Shown: piece after piece, positions 1-7,864 of the stretch | Layout: each line of letters opens with the position of its first letter | How positions within the stretch are numbered: position 1 is the first letter of the stretch | Origin: JAZDPK01 sp043797615 | Lineage (GTDB): Bacteria > Patescibacteriota > Patescibacteriia > UBA11705 > JABHMO01 | Length of the DNA stretch: 64,000 bases | Direction of reading: 5' to 3' | NCBI GenBank assembly: GCA_043797615.1 | Contig: JAZDPK010000030.1 | Location: 17,252-81,251, forward strand | Notes under the pieces: model-generated | Told to the model about the DNA's origin: nothing | What the model saw: only the letters and a program-made list of their open reading frames with translations | Database searches by the model: none | Made by a program: the position numbers and the translations under genes

Positions 1-2
1 GA

Positions 3-41
3 GAAAAATAAAACGAATATCCTTATTGAAGAATATTCGTT
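3..41 (-). terminator. Terminator of the first gene
   Basis: The arms AACGAATAT (12-20) and ATATTCGTT (33-41) form a hairpin just after the stop codon at 50. On the minus strand a T-rich tail follows. The plus strand also has eight T after the hairpin, so it may work in both directions. Confidence 0.7.
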
Positions 42-49
42 GTTTTTTT

Positions 50-688
50 TCACTGCAGTATATTGCCGTCCGACTCTCTTGCCCGTTCTGCGTAATGCAC
101 GATCAGGTCGCCGGTTTCATCCGCTTTCGCTTTGATTTGCACGTTCGAATTTAATTCAATTATCTTTCCGATGCGAATCAGCGCGATAATTTTCACCATT
201 CCGTCGATCTTTTTCTGATGCATGATCACGTGATTATCCGAAGATAAAATTAATTTGCCGCATTCACATGCGGGAAGATCAAAGCCGTAAACCTTGTTGT
301 CGCAAAACCTGGCCTTTTCAAGATCGTACCAGGCGGCCTGGATCACAATCAAACGCCGGTCCTGAAGTTTGAGATCATCGACATGGACGCCTGTGATTAT
401 TCGCAATTCGTTTATCGGCACGGACGCGGCGCTTAATATCACGCCGCTTTCTCGCACTGGAAAAGCCGAGGTGATTTCATCCACCTTTGGCAAATCCGAA
501 TAATTAAGCTCGGGATAGACGAAAACGATCTGCGTCCGCGTGCGTGCGTTCGTCAGGCAATAGCATGTGGTCTGCCCGATGAACTTCTGGGTCAATTTCA
601 GCGAGAAGAAAATCGGCCAAAACGTATTGCTGATTTCGCATATCGAATCCCCCTGGTCTCCTCCTTTGATTCTGATTCTTCTATCCAT
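50..688 (-). CDS. Hypothetical protein, 212 aa
   Basis: I do not recognise the family. The start at 688 is fixed by a strong SD (AAAGGAGG, seven bases upstream). No signal peptide or membrane segment is evident; the sequence looks like a soluble mixed alpha/beta protein with a CxC pair near residue 140 (ACECGK) that could bind a metal. It is a single-gene unit with its own promoter and terminator. The role is unknown. It belongs to the set of orphan genes in this window that have a consensus promoter plus a strong SD. Confidence 0.75.
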   Translation of the reverse strand: MDRRIRIKGGDQGDSICEISNTFWPIFFSLKLTQKFIGQTTCYCLTNARTRTQIVFVYPELNYSDLPKVDEITSAFPVRESGVILSAASVPINELRIITGVHVDDLKLQDRRLIVIQAAWYDLEKARFCDNKVYGFDLPACECGKLILSSDNHVIMHQKKIDGMVKIIALIRIGKIIELNSNVQIKAKADETGDLIVHYAERARESDGNILQ

Positions 689-761
689 CTTTCTTGCCTC
701 CTTTGCTGTTAAATGAGGGAAGGGGAGGGGCGGTGTGAAAAGAACAGGCCTTTACAAATGA

Positions 762-790
762 ATGATATTATATCGGAAAAAAATTGTCAA
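762..790 (-). promoter_or_regulatory. Sigma70-type promoter of the gene at 50-688
   Basis: On the minus strand TTGACA (790-785), a 17-bp spacer and TATCAT (767-762) lie upstream of the SD and start codon. Confidence 0.65.
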
Positions 791-796
791 TTTTTT

Positions 797-831
797 AAAA
801 GGAAAACGCGCAAGGTTTTGAATCTTGCGCG
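797..831 (-). terminator. Terminator of the gene at 890-1957
   Basis: Arms CGCGCAAG (807-814) and CTTGCGCG (824-831) form a hairpin followed on the minus strand by TTTTCCTTTT. It lies about 60 bp after the stop codon. Confidence 0.75.
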
Positions 832-889
832 CAGAATTTTCTGAGATGCTTAAAGAAAAATTGCCGGCGGGAATGAACTAGTTAATGAA

Positions 890-1957
890 CTAGTTGTCGT
901 CGTCGCGATCCTCGATCTCGAAGCCGCCCTTGCCGCTCCAGCGCTTGCCATTGCGGCCTGTGCGAGGCTGCTTGCGGTCCTCGTGCTTACGCCGACGGTC
1001 GCCTTTATCGACGACCGGAGCGGCGGCCAGCAGGTCGCCGAAGTTGGTGGCCACGACCTCGTTCTTGCCGAACGACTCGAGCAAAGCGGCTTCTTTCCTG
1101 GCCAGGCGGTCCTGATACTTGACCCAGAGCCAGAAGCGGTAGCCGTCGTGCCGACCGGCGAGCCGGAAGTTCAGCTCGTTGTGAAGCTGCTCCACCAGCT
1201 CGTAGTGCGCGCTGTGCACGCACATGAACCGGAAGTTGCCGTAGCCGAACTCCCGCGCCACGACGTTCAGCATGGGCAGACGCGGCGCCCACTTCCCGGC
1301 CTTCTTCCAGTCATCGCAGAAGTCTGCGAAACGATCCAGAAACACGCTGAACTTGTCGGTCGGGTTGAGCGCGTCGATGTACTTCTCGAAGGACGGCTCG
1401 AACTCCTTACGGTTGGACTGGAACCTTTCCAGTTCGTCCGAGGGAATCGTGCCGTTGAACGGCAGGATATCCGCGATATCCTTGGCCAGGATATCCTTCT
1501 TGCTGGCCCAGGGCTGGAATGGCCGGCTGTCGTCGTATTTGCCGATCATGGGGGCCAGCACGTCCTTCCATTCCTGGTCCGCGGCGTCTTCCTCTGCCCG
1601 CTTCCTCAGCACCTTGGCCAAGGTCATGGGCACCGGATTCAGAATCCCGAATTTCTTCAGAAGGGTATTGGCACCCTCGTAAGAGAGAAGCAGGGTGGCG
1701 CCGCTTGCCGCGTAACCGTCCGGAATTTTCACGCAGTAGGTCTCTTCGACCTTCAACGTGACCAGCTCGACGATCTTCGGGTTCTGAATGTCCCGAAGAT
1801 TCACGAAGCTGGCGTCCAGGATGGTGCTGCCGTCCATCAGAGGGAGGTTGGTGCCGTTGTTCAACTCGATGAGCTGTTTGACGGTGAAGGCCATGGTGGC
1901 ACTGTCGAAGACGGTGGCAGTGGCGATCGAAGTACTGGTTTCGTTTTCGTTCTTCAT
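890..1957 (-). CDS. Hypothetical protein, 355 aa, GC-rich gene
   Basis: The family is not recognised. I choose ATG at 1957 because AAAGGAGAAC lies just upstream; upstream in-frame starts would place the SD inside the gene. The protein is soluble and mostly helical. The central part (about residues 190-290) is rich in aromatic residues, and the C-terminal 35 residues are very basic and then acidic, like a nucleic-acid-binding tail. Base composition differs clearly from the neighbours: third codon positions are strongly G/C, and the antisense strand therefore also carries long open frames. This suggests recent acquisition or strong codon selection. The gene is monocistronic with a perfect promoter and a terminator. 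Confidence 0.75.
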   Translation of the reverse strand: MKNENETSTSIATATVFDSATMAFTVKQLIELNNGTNLPLMDGSTILDASFVNLRDIQNPKIVELVTLKVEETYCVKIPDGYAASGATLLLSYEGANTLLKKFGILNPVPMTLAKVLRKRAEEDAADQEWKDVLAPMIGKYDDSRPFQPWASKKDILAKDIADILPFNGTIPSDELERFQSNRKEFEPSFEKYIDALNPTDKFSVFLDRFADFCDDWKKAGKWAPRLPMLNVVAREFGYGNFRFMCVHSAHYELVEQLHNELNFRLAGRHDGYRFWLWVKYQDRLARKEAALLESFGKNEVVATNFGDLLAAAPVVDKGDRRRKHEDRKQPRTGRNGKRWSGKGGFEIEDRDDDN

Positions 1958-2023
1958 TTCGTTCTCCTTTTTCAAAAAAAATTGTTTAAATAACATTCTT
2001 CGCAACTTGCGAATGAACTGAAC

Positions 2024-2052
2024 ATTATAGCACACTTTAATAATTTTGTCAA
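2024..2052 (-). promoter_or_regulatory. Consensus sigma70 promoter
   Basis: On the minus strand TTGACA (2052-2047), exactly 17 bp and TATAAT (2029-2024). The segment AGTGTGCTATAATG recurs nearly unchanged in the promoter at 57546-57574. Confidence 0.85.
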
Positions 2053-2205
2053 TAGCCGCTGTCGGTTAAACAAATTAATTACTAAATTTAGAGTGAATTG
2101 TGTGTTATAATGTACAGGCATTATGCAGAATAAACGAAAAAACGGAAAAACGAATGAACTAACGTAGATATGAGCAAACAAAAAACACAATACTTCACAA
2201 AACGA

Positions 2206-2287
2206 CGCGCATTGTCATTCTGAACTTGCCGCGCCCTGCACTTGCAAACTTGCATAGTGCAAGGGATTCAGAATCCGACAATGCGCG
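2206..2287. repeat. Large imperfect stem-loop in a spacer
   Basis: CGCGCATTGTC (2206-2216) pairs with GACAATGCGCG (2277-2287), ATTCTGAA (2217-2224) pairs with TTCAGAAT (2267-2274), and an inner TGCAC/GTGCA stem closes the loop. It looks like a REP- or MITE-type element. The rest of the 1958-2443 spacer holds the promoter and the word repeat described separately; I see no gene there. Confidence 0.7.
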
Positions 2288-2340
2288 GAGACAATCTTCA
2301 CAAAACAATAATTTTCATATATAATTGAATTATTCATAAT

Positions 2341-2440
2341 AAAATAGAGAAATGAGATAAATGTGATAAACGAGATAAACGCGATTTACTAGATAGTTGT
2401 GTCTGGACAATCTCGTTTATCCCGTTCATCTCGTTAAATA
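2341..2440. repeat. GATAAACG-word inverted repeat, copy 1
   Basis: The word GATAAACG is repeated (AACGAGATAAACGCGATT) and followed by its reverse complement (AATCTCGTTTATCCCG). A second copy in the opposite orientation lies at 58378-58490 and shares GATAAACGAGATTGTC. Confidence 0.75.
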
Positions 2441-2443
2441 AAT

Positions 2444-3979
2444 ATGGATAATTTAAATCTCTCCAACGTCCGCGTCCGCATCGCCCCCAGCCCGACCGGC
2501 TTCGTGCACATGGGCACGCTGCGCACTATTTTGTACAATTATCTTTTCGCCAAGCATTACAAAGGCCAATTCATCATCCGGATCGAGGATACGGATCAAA
2601 CTCGGCTCGTGCCGGGCGCGGTGGAGGACTTGCTGCGCGTCATGCGCTGGGCCGGCTTTGAAAACGACGAAGGCCCTTGCCTGACCAAGGACGGAAAAAT
2701 CAAAGAGCGCGGCGAATTTGGGCCGTACGCGCAATCGCAGCGGCTGGATATTTACAAAAAACACGCGCAAATTTTATTGGAGAAAAACAAAGCATATCAT
2801 TGCTTCTGTTCAAAGGAGCGCTTGGAAAATCTGCGCAACGAGCAAATTAAAAACAAACAGGCGCCGAAATACGACAACTTCTGCCGCAATCTGTCGCCGG
2901 ACGAAGTGAAATCGATGATCAACGGCGGCGCGACTCATGTCGTGCGCTTCAAAATGCCGGAAAATAAAACCGTTTTATTTTCCGATTTGATCCGCGGGGA
3001 AATATCGGTAAACTCAAAAGATCTGGACGATTTCGTTTTGCTGAAAGCCGACGGCTATCCGACTTACAATTTCGCGAACGTGATCGACGATCATCTGATG
3101 AAAATTTCGCAGATCATGCGCGGCGAAGAATTCATTTCAAGCACGCCGAAATACGCATTGCTGTACGAAGCGTACAACTGGCAGCCGCCGCAATTCGCGC
3201 ATCTGCCCCAGCTTTTGAGCAAACAGCGGAAAAAATTGAGCAAGCGCGACGGCGACACCAATGTCCAGGAATTCATCGACAAAGGATACTTGAAAGACGC
3301 GATCATCAACTTTATCGCTTTGCTCGGCTGGAATTCCGGCACGGAGCAGGAAATCTACACGCTTGAAGAATTGGTAAAGCAATTTTCGCTTGACGGCGTG
3401 CATAAATCCGGCGCTATTTTCGACATCGACAAGCTGGACTGGATCAACGGCGCGTACATTCGCAAAATGTCTGTTGACGAATTTTACAACGAATGCGCAA
3501 AATTTTTATTCGCCGCGAATTTAATTACAAAAGAAAAAGAAAAAATTCTGATCAACGCGACCAACGAGAAAGTGAAGCCGGCTTACGTTAAAAACATTTT
3601 GGCGCTTGAACAATCGCGCATTAAAAAGCTGTCCGACATTTCAGCGGCGGTTGAATATTTTTTCAAGAAAGATCTGGAATACGACGCCGCAAAATTGGTT
3701 TGGAAAAAATCGGACAAAGAGAAAACGCTTGCCAACCTGTCCCGGCTGGCGAAATTGCTGAAAAAGACCTTAATCGCCGATTTCACAAAAGAAAGGCTGG
3801 AAAAATCGATCAACGGCTTCATCGCCGCGAACAATATCGGTGCCGGCGACCTGCTCTGGCCCATGCGTTTCGCGTTGTCGGGAAAAGAGCAATCGCCAGG
3901 ACCGTTTGAGATCGCCGCGGCCTTGGGCAAAAGCAAAACACTGGAAAGAATCAATGAAGCCATTACAAAATTAATCTAA
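2444..3979 (+). CDS. gltX: Glutamyl-tRNA synthetase
   Basis: Class I synthetase that attaches glutamate to tRNA(Glu) in the cytoplasm. Visible are the HIGH-type motif in APSPTGFVHMGTLR (residues about 14-27), a Cys cluster CFCSKERLE...NFC near residues 120-150 that fits a zinc site, and the KMSKS-type motif KLSKRDGD near residue 265. At 511 aa it has the normal bacterial length with the helical anticodon-binding C-terminus. The ATG follows the word repeat directly and has no SD. Many bacteria without glutaminyl-tRNA synthetase use a non-discriminating GluRS; whether that applies here cannot be told from this window. Confidence 0.97.
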   Translation: MDNLNLSNVRVRIAPSPTGFVHMGTLRTILYNYLFAKHYKGQFIIRIEDTDQTRLVPGAVEDLLRVMRWAGFENDEGPCLTKDGKIKERGEFGPYAQSQRLDIYKKHAQILLEKNKAYHCFCSKERLENLRNEQIKNKQAPKYDNFCRNLSPDEVKSMINGGATHVVRFKMPENKTVLFSDLIRGEISVNSKDLDDFVLLKADGYPTYNFANVIDDHLMKISQIMRGEEFISSTPKYALLYEAYNWQPPQFAHLPQLLSKQRKKLSKRDGDTNVQEFIDKGYLKDAIINFIALLGWNSGTEQEIYTLEELVKQFSLDGVHKSGAIFDIDKLDWINGAYIRKMSVDEFYNECAKFLFAANLITKEKEKILINATNEKVKPAYVKNILALEQSRIKKLSDISAAVEYFFKKDLEYDAAKLVWKKSDKEKTLANLSRLAKLLKKTLIADFTKERLEKSINGFIAANNIGAGDLLWPMRFALSGKEQSPGPFEIAAALGKSKTLERINEAITKLI

Positions 3980-3980
3980 T

Positions 3981-4079
3981 CCGAATCAAAGCCAGAAATC
4001 CGAATTCTCCGAATAAAACCACCACAGTAAAACATCTAATGAATATTCGGAGCATTCGGATTTTTATTATTCGGATTAT
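3981..4079. repeat. CCGAAT/ATTCGG word repeat, copy 1
   Basis: ATCCGAATTCTCCGAATAA is followed by an inverted partner (ATTCGGAGCATTCGG) and a final ATTCGGATTA. Related copies are at 5365-5450, 31077-31236 and 57385-57510. Confidence 0.8.
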
Positions 4080-4117
4080 GTTTGCACAGTCTCAAATTTC
4101 AAACGTTTGACCTTTTC

Positions 4118-4133
4118 TGATATAATAGTATCG
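4118..4133 (+). promoter_or_regulatory. Extended -10 promoter, probably leaderless start
   Basis: TGATATAAT (TG, one base, TATAAT at 4121-4126) ends seven bases before the ATG at 4134, so transcription should begin at or next to the start codon. No good -35 or SD is visible. Confidence 0.6.
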
Positions 4134-5345
4134 ATGAACAACCGCTCAATCGCAATCAAATTTAAAGCGATAAAAATGCTTATTGCCGGCGTTTGCGTTT
4201 TTATTTTGCCGCTGGCCGCCGGCGCCGAAACGTCCGCGGAAATCACCGAACTGCTCAACGGCAAGAAACAGGAGATCGAGCAACTGAAAAAGCAAATCGA
4301 AGTTTACCAGCAGAACATCGACGTGAAGAAAAGGGAAGCGGCCACGCTGAAAAACCAGCTTTCGATATTGCAAAGCCAGATCGCCAAAAGCGAGCTCGAC
4401 CTGCGGGAAACGGCCGCGCGGATCGCCGCCGTTCAGCTCGAGATAAAGGACATGCAGATGCAAATCTCGAGCAAGGAAAAGGACATCGGCCAGCGCCAAA
4501 TCAGCCTGGCCGCGACGCTTCAGGACATTTATAAAAACGATCATGACAACAGCCTGAAAATTTTCATTTTAAACAATTCTTTGTCCGATTACTTCAGCCA
4601 GCTGGAATATTCGAAGGAGCTGCAAAACAAGCTGGCGCAATCGCTCGTCGATTTGAAAGGCGAAAAGAAATCATTGCAATCCAAACAGCGCGATCTGGAA
4701 ATCAAAAACAGCGAACTTTTGAGTTTAAAAAACAATCTGACGTTGCAGAAGGAAGAGCTTTCTGGACAAAAAACATACAAGAACAACCTGCTGGCGCAGA
4801 CGCAGAATTCGGAAAAAAAATACAGCGCGCTTTATCAGAAAGCGCTGGCCGAACAAAACGCGATCAGCAGTGAAATCGCCAATCTGGAAAAAAAGGCGCG
4901 CGCCAGGCTGAGCGAGAGTCAGCGTCCGGCTCTGCTGGGCGGGCAATTGACCTGGCCGGTGCCGGTCAACGCGATTACGACATATTTCCATGATCCGGAA
5001 TATCCGTTCCGCTACATTTTCGAGCATCCGGCAATCGACATCCGCGCCAAACAGGGCTCGCCGATCGCCGCGCCACTTGAAGGCTATGTTCTCAATGTGA
5101 AAAACGGGGGAATGGGCTACAGCTACATCGCCATTTTGCACGCGAGCGGGCTGTCAACGGTCTACGGCCACGTGAGCAAAATTTTCGTTCAAACGGACGA
5201 ATATGTCAGCCGTGGCGAAATAATCGGCCTGACCGGCGGCATGCCCGGCACGCCGGGCGCCGGACCATTAACCACCGGCCCGCATTTGCATTTCGAAGTG
5301 CGCGCGAACGGAATACCGGTGAATCCACTGGATTATTTGCCGTAA
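4134..5345 (+). CDS. EnvC/NlpD-like murein hydrolase (activator), coiled coil plus M23 domain
   Basis: Secreted cell-wall protein of 403 aa. Residues about 10-30 form a signal peptide (MLIAGVCVFILPLAAGAE). Residues about 35-260 are a long coiled coil rich in Lys, Glu, Gln and Leu. The C-terminal 130 residues are a LytM/M23 domain with the metal-binding pattern HPAID near the start and GPHLHFEV near the end, so the enzyme may be active rather than only an activator. Family members cleave or regulate cleavage of peptidoglycan cross-links at division. ATG 4134 fits the signal peptide and the leaderless promoter; an upstream TTG at 4107 would overlap the promoter. Confidence 0.92.
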   Translation: MNNRSIAIKFKAIKMLIAGVCVFILPLAAGAETSAEITELLNGKKQEIEQLKKQIEVYQQNIDVKKREAATLKNQLSILQSQIAKSELDLRETAARIAAVQLEIKDMQMQISSKEKDIGQRQISLAATLQDIYKNDHDNSLKIFILNNSLSDYFSQLEYSKELQNKLAQSLVDLKGEKKSLQSKQRDLEIKNSELLSLKNNLTLQKEELSGQKTYKNNLLAQTQNSEKKYSALYQKALAEQNAISSEIANLEKKARARLSESQRPALLGGQLTWPVPVNAITTYFHDPEYPFRYIFEHPAIDIRAKQGSPIAAPLEGYVLNVKNGGMGYSYIAILHASGLSTVYGHVSKIFVQTDEYVSRGEIIGLTGGMPGTPGAGPLTTGPHLHFEVRANGIPVNPLDYLP

Positions 5346-5364
5346 GATAATTTAAATTTAAAAC

Positions 5365-5450
5365 TATCCGAATATACTTAAGATTAAATGACATCTGTTG
5401 TTTGCATTCAGAGAATTCGGATTTCTCTTTTTATTCGGATTATATTATTT
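5365..5450. repeat. CCGAAT/ATTCGG word repeat, copy 2
   Basis: ATCCGAATATACTTAAG ... GAATTCGGATTTCTC ... ATTCGGATTAT. It shares the AAATGACATC...TTTGCATTC middle with the copy at 31077-31236. Confidence 0.75.
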
Positions 5451-5452
5451 TT

Positions 5453-5899
5453 ATGAATTCACATGAACAGCTAGTTCAATTACTGTTCAATAAGGTCTGC
5501 GCGATTTTGAAAGCCGACGGGCTTACGCTAAGAATAATCAAACGCAAAGGCAAAATTACCAAAGGCCGATATTTGAAAGGATATATTAACCTGCGAAAAC
5601 GAATTATCGGATTGGATATTTATACGCCGAAAAAAATGGAGCCGAAAAGCTTCAACGGCTTGATTCGAACGATTTGCCATGAAGTTGCGCATCTGCAAAA
5701 ACTGCCGTACAAGCAATATTACAAGCGGCACTGGATCATTCGCCAGCATTATCCGGCGTTTTACAAGCAAATCGAACGCAACATAAACAAAATAAAAAAA
5801 GACGCGACGCTTGGCGCGCATTTCGAGCAAGACGCGAAAAAACGCCCGCTTCACCAACGCGATAGCCTGCCTCGCGGCAAGGCGGGCGAGGCGAGCTAA
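5453..5899 (+). CDS. Small HExxH metallopeptidase-like protein with repeat-derived tail
   Basis: 148 aa from ATG 5453; a frame extending upstream would read through the word repeat. The core holds TICHEVAHLQ (HExxH, about residues 74-83), a zinc-peptidase signature, followed by a basic Tyr/Lys/His-rich helix as in small SprT/WLM-like proteins. The last about 13 residues (DSLPRGKAGEAS) are encoded by a GC-rich dispersed repeat of the type seen elsewhere in this window, so the original C-terminus has probably been replaced. The substrate is unknown. No SD. Confidence 0.7.
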   Translation: MNSHEQLVQLLFNKVCAILKADGLTLRIIKRKGKITKGRYLKGYINLRKRIIGLDIYTPKKMEPKSFNGLIRTICHEVAHLQKLPYKQYYKRHWIIRQHYPAFYKQIERNINKIKKDATLGAHFEQDAKKRPLHQRDSLPRGKAGEAS

Positions 5900-5946
5900 A
5901 CTAAACGCCAATCAAACGCAAAACACTTTAGATTTAAAATATAAAA

Positions 5947-5976
5947 GCGGTTTCACGGTATAGTCCGTGAAACCGC
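5947..5976. terminator. Hairpin, likely bidirectional terminator; recurs at 39935
   Basis: GCGGTTTCACGG (5947-5958) pairs perfectly with CCGTGAAACCGC (5965-5976). It sits between convergent genes. The same hairpin with the same loop (TATAGT) is present at 39935-39962. Confidence 0.7.
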
Positions 5977-5986
5977 GTTGTTTAAA

Positions 5987-6955
5987 TTATTTATTTTCCT
6001 TCCCGCCACTATGGTGATATTTCAGATAAACATCGCGAAGCTTCTTATTTGTCACGTGCGTGTAAATCTGCGTTGTGGAAATGTCTTGATGTCCTAAAAA
6101 TTCCTGAACAAGACGCAGATCAACGCCGTTCATAAGCAAATCCGTGGCGTAAGAATGACGCAGCGTGTGCGGACTGGTCATGATCGGCAAACCGCAAATC
6201 TTAACGTACTTTTTAACGATGGTTTCAATCGAACGCGTGGTCAAGCGCCGGCTTTCCGATTTTTTTATTGATGAAAAATTGATGAACAGCGGCTTTTCCA
6301 AATCTTTGCGCATATCCAGATATTTTTTCAACCAAAGCAGGCAGCGTTCGGAAAAATAAACCGTGCGCACGTGCCGGCCTTTGCCAACGACCGTGATTTC
6401 CAACAGCGTTTGATTTTTATTAATCTTTAACTGATCGGCATCCAAAGCGGCAAGTTCGGCAACGCGCAATCCGGTTGAAAAAAGCGTTTCAAGTATCGCG
6501 CGGTCGCGCAGGCCCATGATATTTGACGTGTCGGGACTGCTAAGCAAACGCTCAACCTGATCTATCTTGAGAAAATTCACAACGCGGTCGTTCTTCGGCT
6601 TTGTGAGTTTAATCTTTTCCGCCGGCAAAGTGAGTATGTCCTTTTCCGCCAAAAAATTAAGGAAGGCGCGCAACGCGATCAAATAATAGTTCTGCGTTGA
6701 TTTCTTTAAATTTTCCTTTGTGTGCTTGGATGTTGTCTTGCGCGAAAGAAATACGCGATATTGCCAAATATGCTCCGCGTTCAATTCATGGGGGAGTAGG
6801 CTTTCCATTTTGGCGTCGTCTTTCAACCAGCTGATGAATCTTTGCAGAAAACGTCCGTAATTTTCCTGCGTCTTGGATGTTAATCCTTTTTCAATATCAA
6901 GATAATCAAGAAACGTTGAAACGTGTTTAACAAGAGGGGTGGTGGATTTATTCAT
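5987..6955 (-). CDS. xerC: Tyrosine recombinase, XerC/XerD type
   Basis: 322-aa site-specific recombinase. The N-terminal SAM-like domain (about 1-110) is followed by a catalytic domain with GLRVAELAALD (first Arg), HTLRHSYATD (His-x-x-Arg-His), LGHQDISTTQIYTH (Leu-Gly-His and the catalytic Tyr). In bacteria such enzymes resolve chromosome dimers at dif. CPR genomes often carry a single Xer, so it could serve both XerC and XerD roles; the symbol is approximate. It is transcribed alone towards the hairpin at 5947. Confidence 0.93.
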   Translation of the reverse strand: MNKSTTPLVKHVSTFLDYLDIEKGLTSKTQENYGRFLQRFISWLKDDAKMESLLPHELNAEHIWQYRVFLSRKTTSKHTKENLKKSTQNYYLIALRAFLNFLAEKDILTLPAEKIKLTKPKNDRVVNFLKIDQVERLLSSPDTSNIMGLRDRAILETLFSTGLRVAELAALDADQLKINKNQTLLEITVVGKGRHVRTVYFSERCLLWLKKYLDMRKDLEKPLFINFSSIKKSESRRLTTRSIETIVKKYVKICGLPIMTSPHTLRHSYATDLLMNGVDLRLVQEFLGHQDISTTQIYTHVTNKKLRDVYLKYHHSGGKENK

Positions 6956-7578
6956 AGTATTTGCATCGTATATTGTTTCGCATAATGCTAATTAAGAGAG
7001 ACAATATACAATAAATATAACATGCGCAAATCAAATTGACGATCAATCCTTGTGGATAATCTTTTATATGCAATCATATTCGTTCAAGAGAATAAACGCT
7101 ATAATCGCAATATAAAGCCTCGTTTTTATGCCAAATCGGGATATATATATGTATCAAGGGAATTGAACACCTATACATAGATGACCCTTAAACATGATTT
7201 AACATACATATACGTCATAAATATTGTCTTTAAAACCAATTTAATTTTTTTTAAACTGAAATCAGGATCAATCCGGCCAAGTCGCCTTTATTAGCATTAA
7301 CAATATTTATTCCAAACAATTTTCAATCCGTCTCTACACTCTGTTTCTCGAACCGCTCTGCTTTTATGTGTCGTAAAATAATTAACAAGGGAACGGAAGA
7401 ATATTATTAAAATTATAAAACCGCCATATCATTGATACGACGGTTTGATTTTCAATAATTAAGAACAACCACCGGTCAGATGTCCAGGATCATGGTTGAT
7501 AAGAGTATTCGTCATGCAAAAAACGCGCATACTTTTTTGCAACGCTTTTTTGTTTTCACTTTCACAATCATTATCCTT
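6956..7578. other. AT-rich 620-bp spacer without a recognised gene
   Basis: No convincing coding frame on either strand. It contains one TGTGGATAA (7049-7057), which matches a DnaA box, several short AT palindromes, a hairpin AAACCG/CGGTTT (7418-7446) that may end the minus-strand gene at 7579, and a TGCAAAAAA/TTTTTTGCA inverted repeat near 7515-7540. The function of 7060-7410 is not evident. Confidence 0.5.
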
Positions 7579-7764
7579 TCACCAGCTCGCGATCGGGCCG
7601 CGAACGATTTCATCGAGCTCCTCGTCGGTCGGTCCGCGCTTGTTCTTTTGACGCGCGACTTCGGCGTTGTGAATATCCAGAACCAAATTCGACACCACTC
7701 CCCTCTCATTGCGGCCGTCCGGACCCACGCCTGCCCATTCGTGCTTTTTCTGTTTTTCAGACAT
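7579..7764 (-). CDS. Small hypothetical protein, 61 aa
   Basis: The ATG at 7764 is fixed by GGAGGATAAA immediately upstream. The product is small, charged and probably soluble (MSEKQKKHEW... ending DELDEIVRGPIASW). The family is unknown. It has its own consensus promoter, which lies directly after the end of ftsQ, and it belongs to the orphan-gene class with strong SD. Confidence 0.65.
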   Translation of the reverse strand: MSEKQKKHEWAGVGPDGRNERGVVSNLVLDIHNAEVARQKNKRGPTDEELDEIVRGPIASW

Positions 7765-7835
7765 TTTATCCTCCTTCTCCATCAGATAAGCAACCGTTAT
7801 AGTTGCGATAATGTTAATGTTCAGCGAATACGCCG

Positions 7836-7864
7836 ATATTATCACGCAGAAAATATTTTGTCAA
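7836..7864 (-). promoter_or_regulatory. Sigma70-type promoter of the 61-aa gene
   Basis: Minus strand TTGACA (7864-7859), 17 bp, TAATAT (7841-7836). The -35 hexamer abuts the stop codon of ftsQ. Confidence 0.75.

Noticed and set aside
983..1993. Long plus-strand open frames opposite the gene at 890-1957
   Set aside because: They are antisense shadows caused by GC-rich codons; the minus-strand gene has promoter, SD and terminator, and these have none.
1972..2190. 72-codon minus-strand frame
   Set aside because: It covers the promoter at 2024-2052, has no SD and the product is low-complexity.
7049..7057. DnaA-box-like TGTGGATAA, also near 14308, 33703 and 61066
   Set aside because: Single boxes far apart, with no cluster, AT-rich unwinding element or dnaA/dnaN gene nearby; no replication origin can be claimed.
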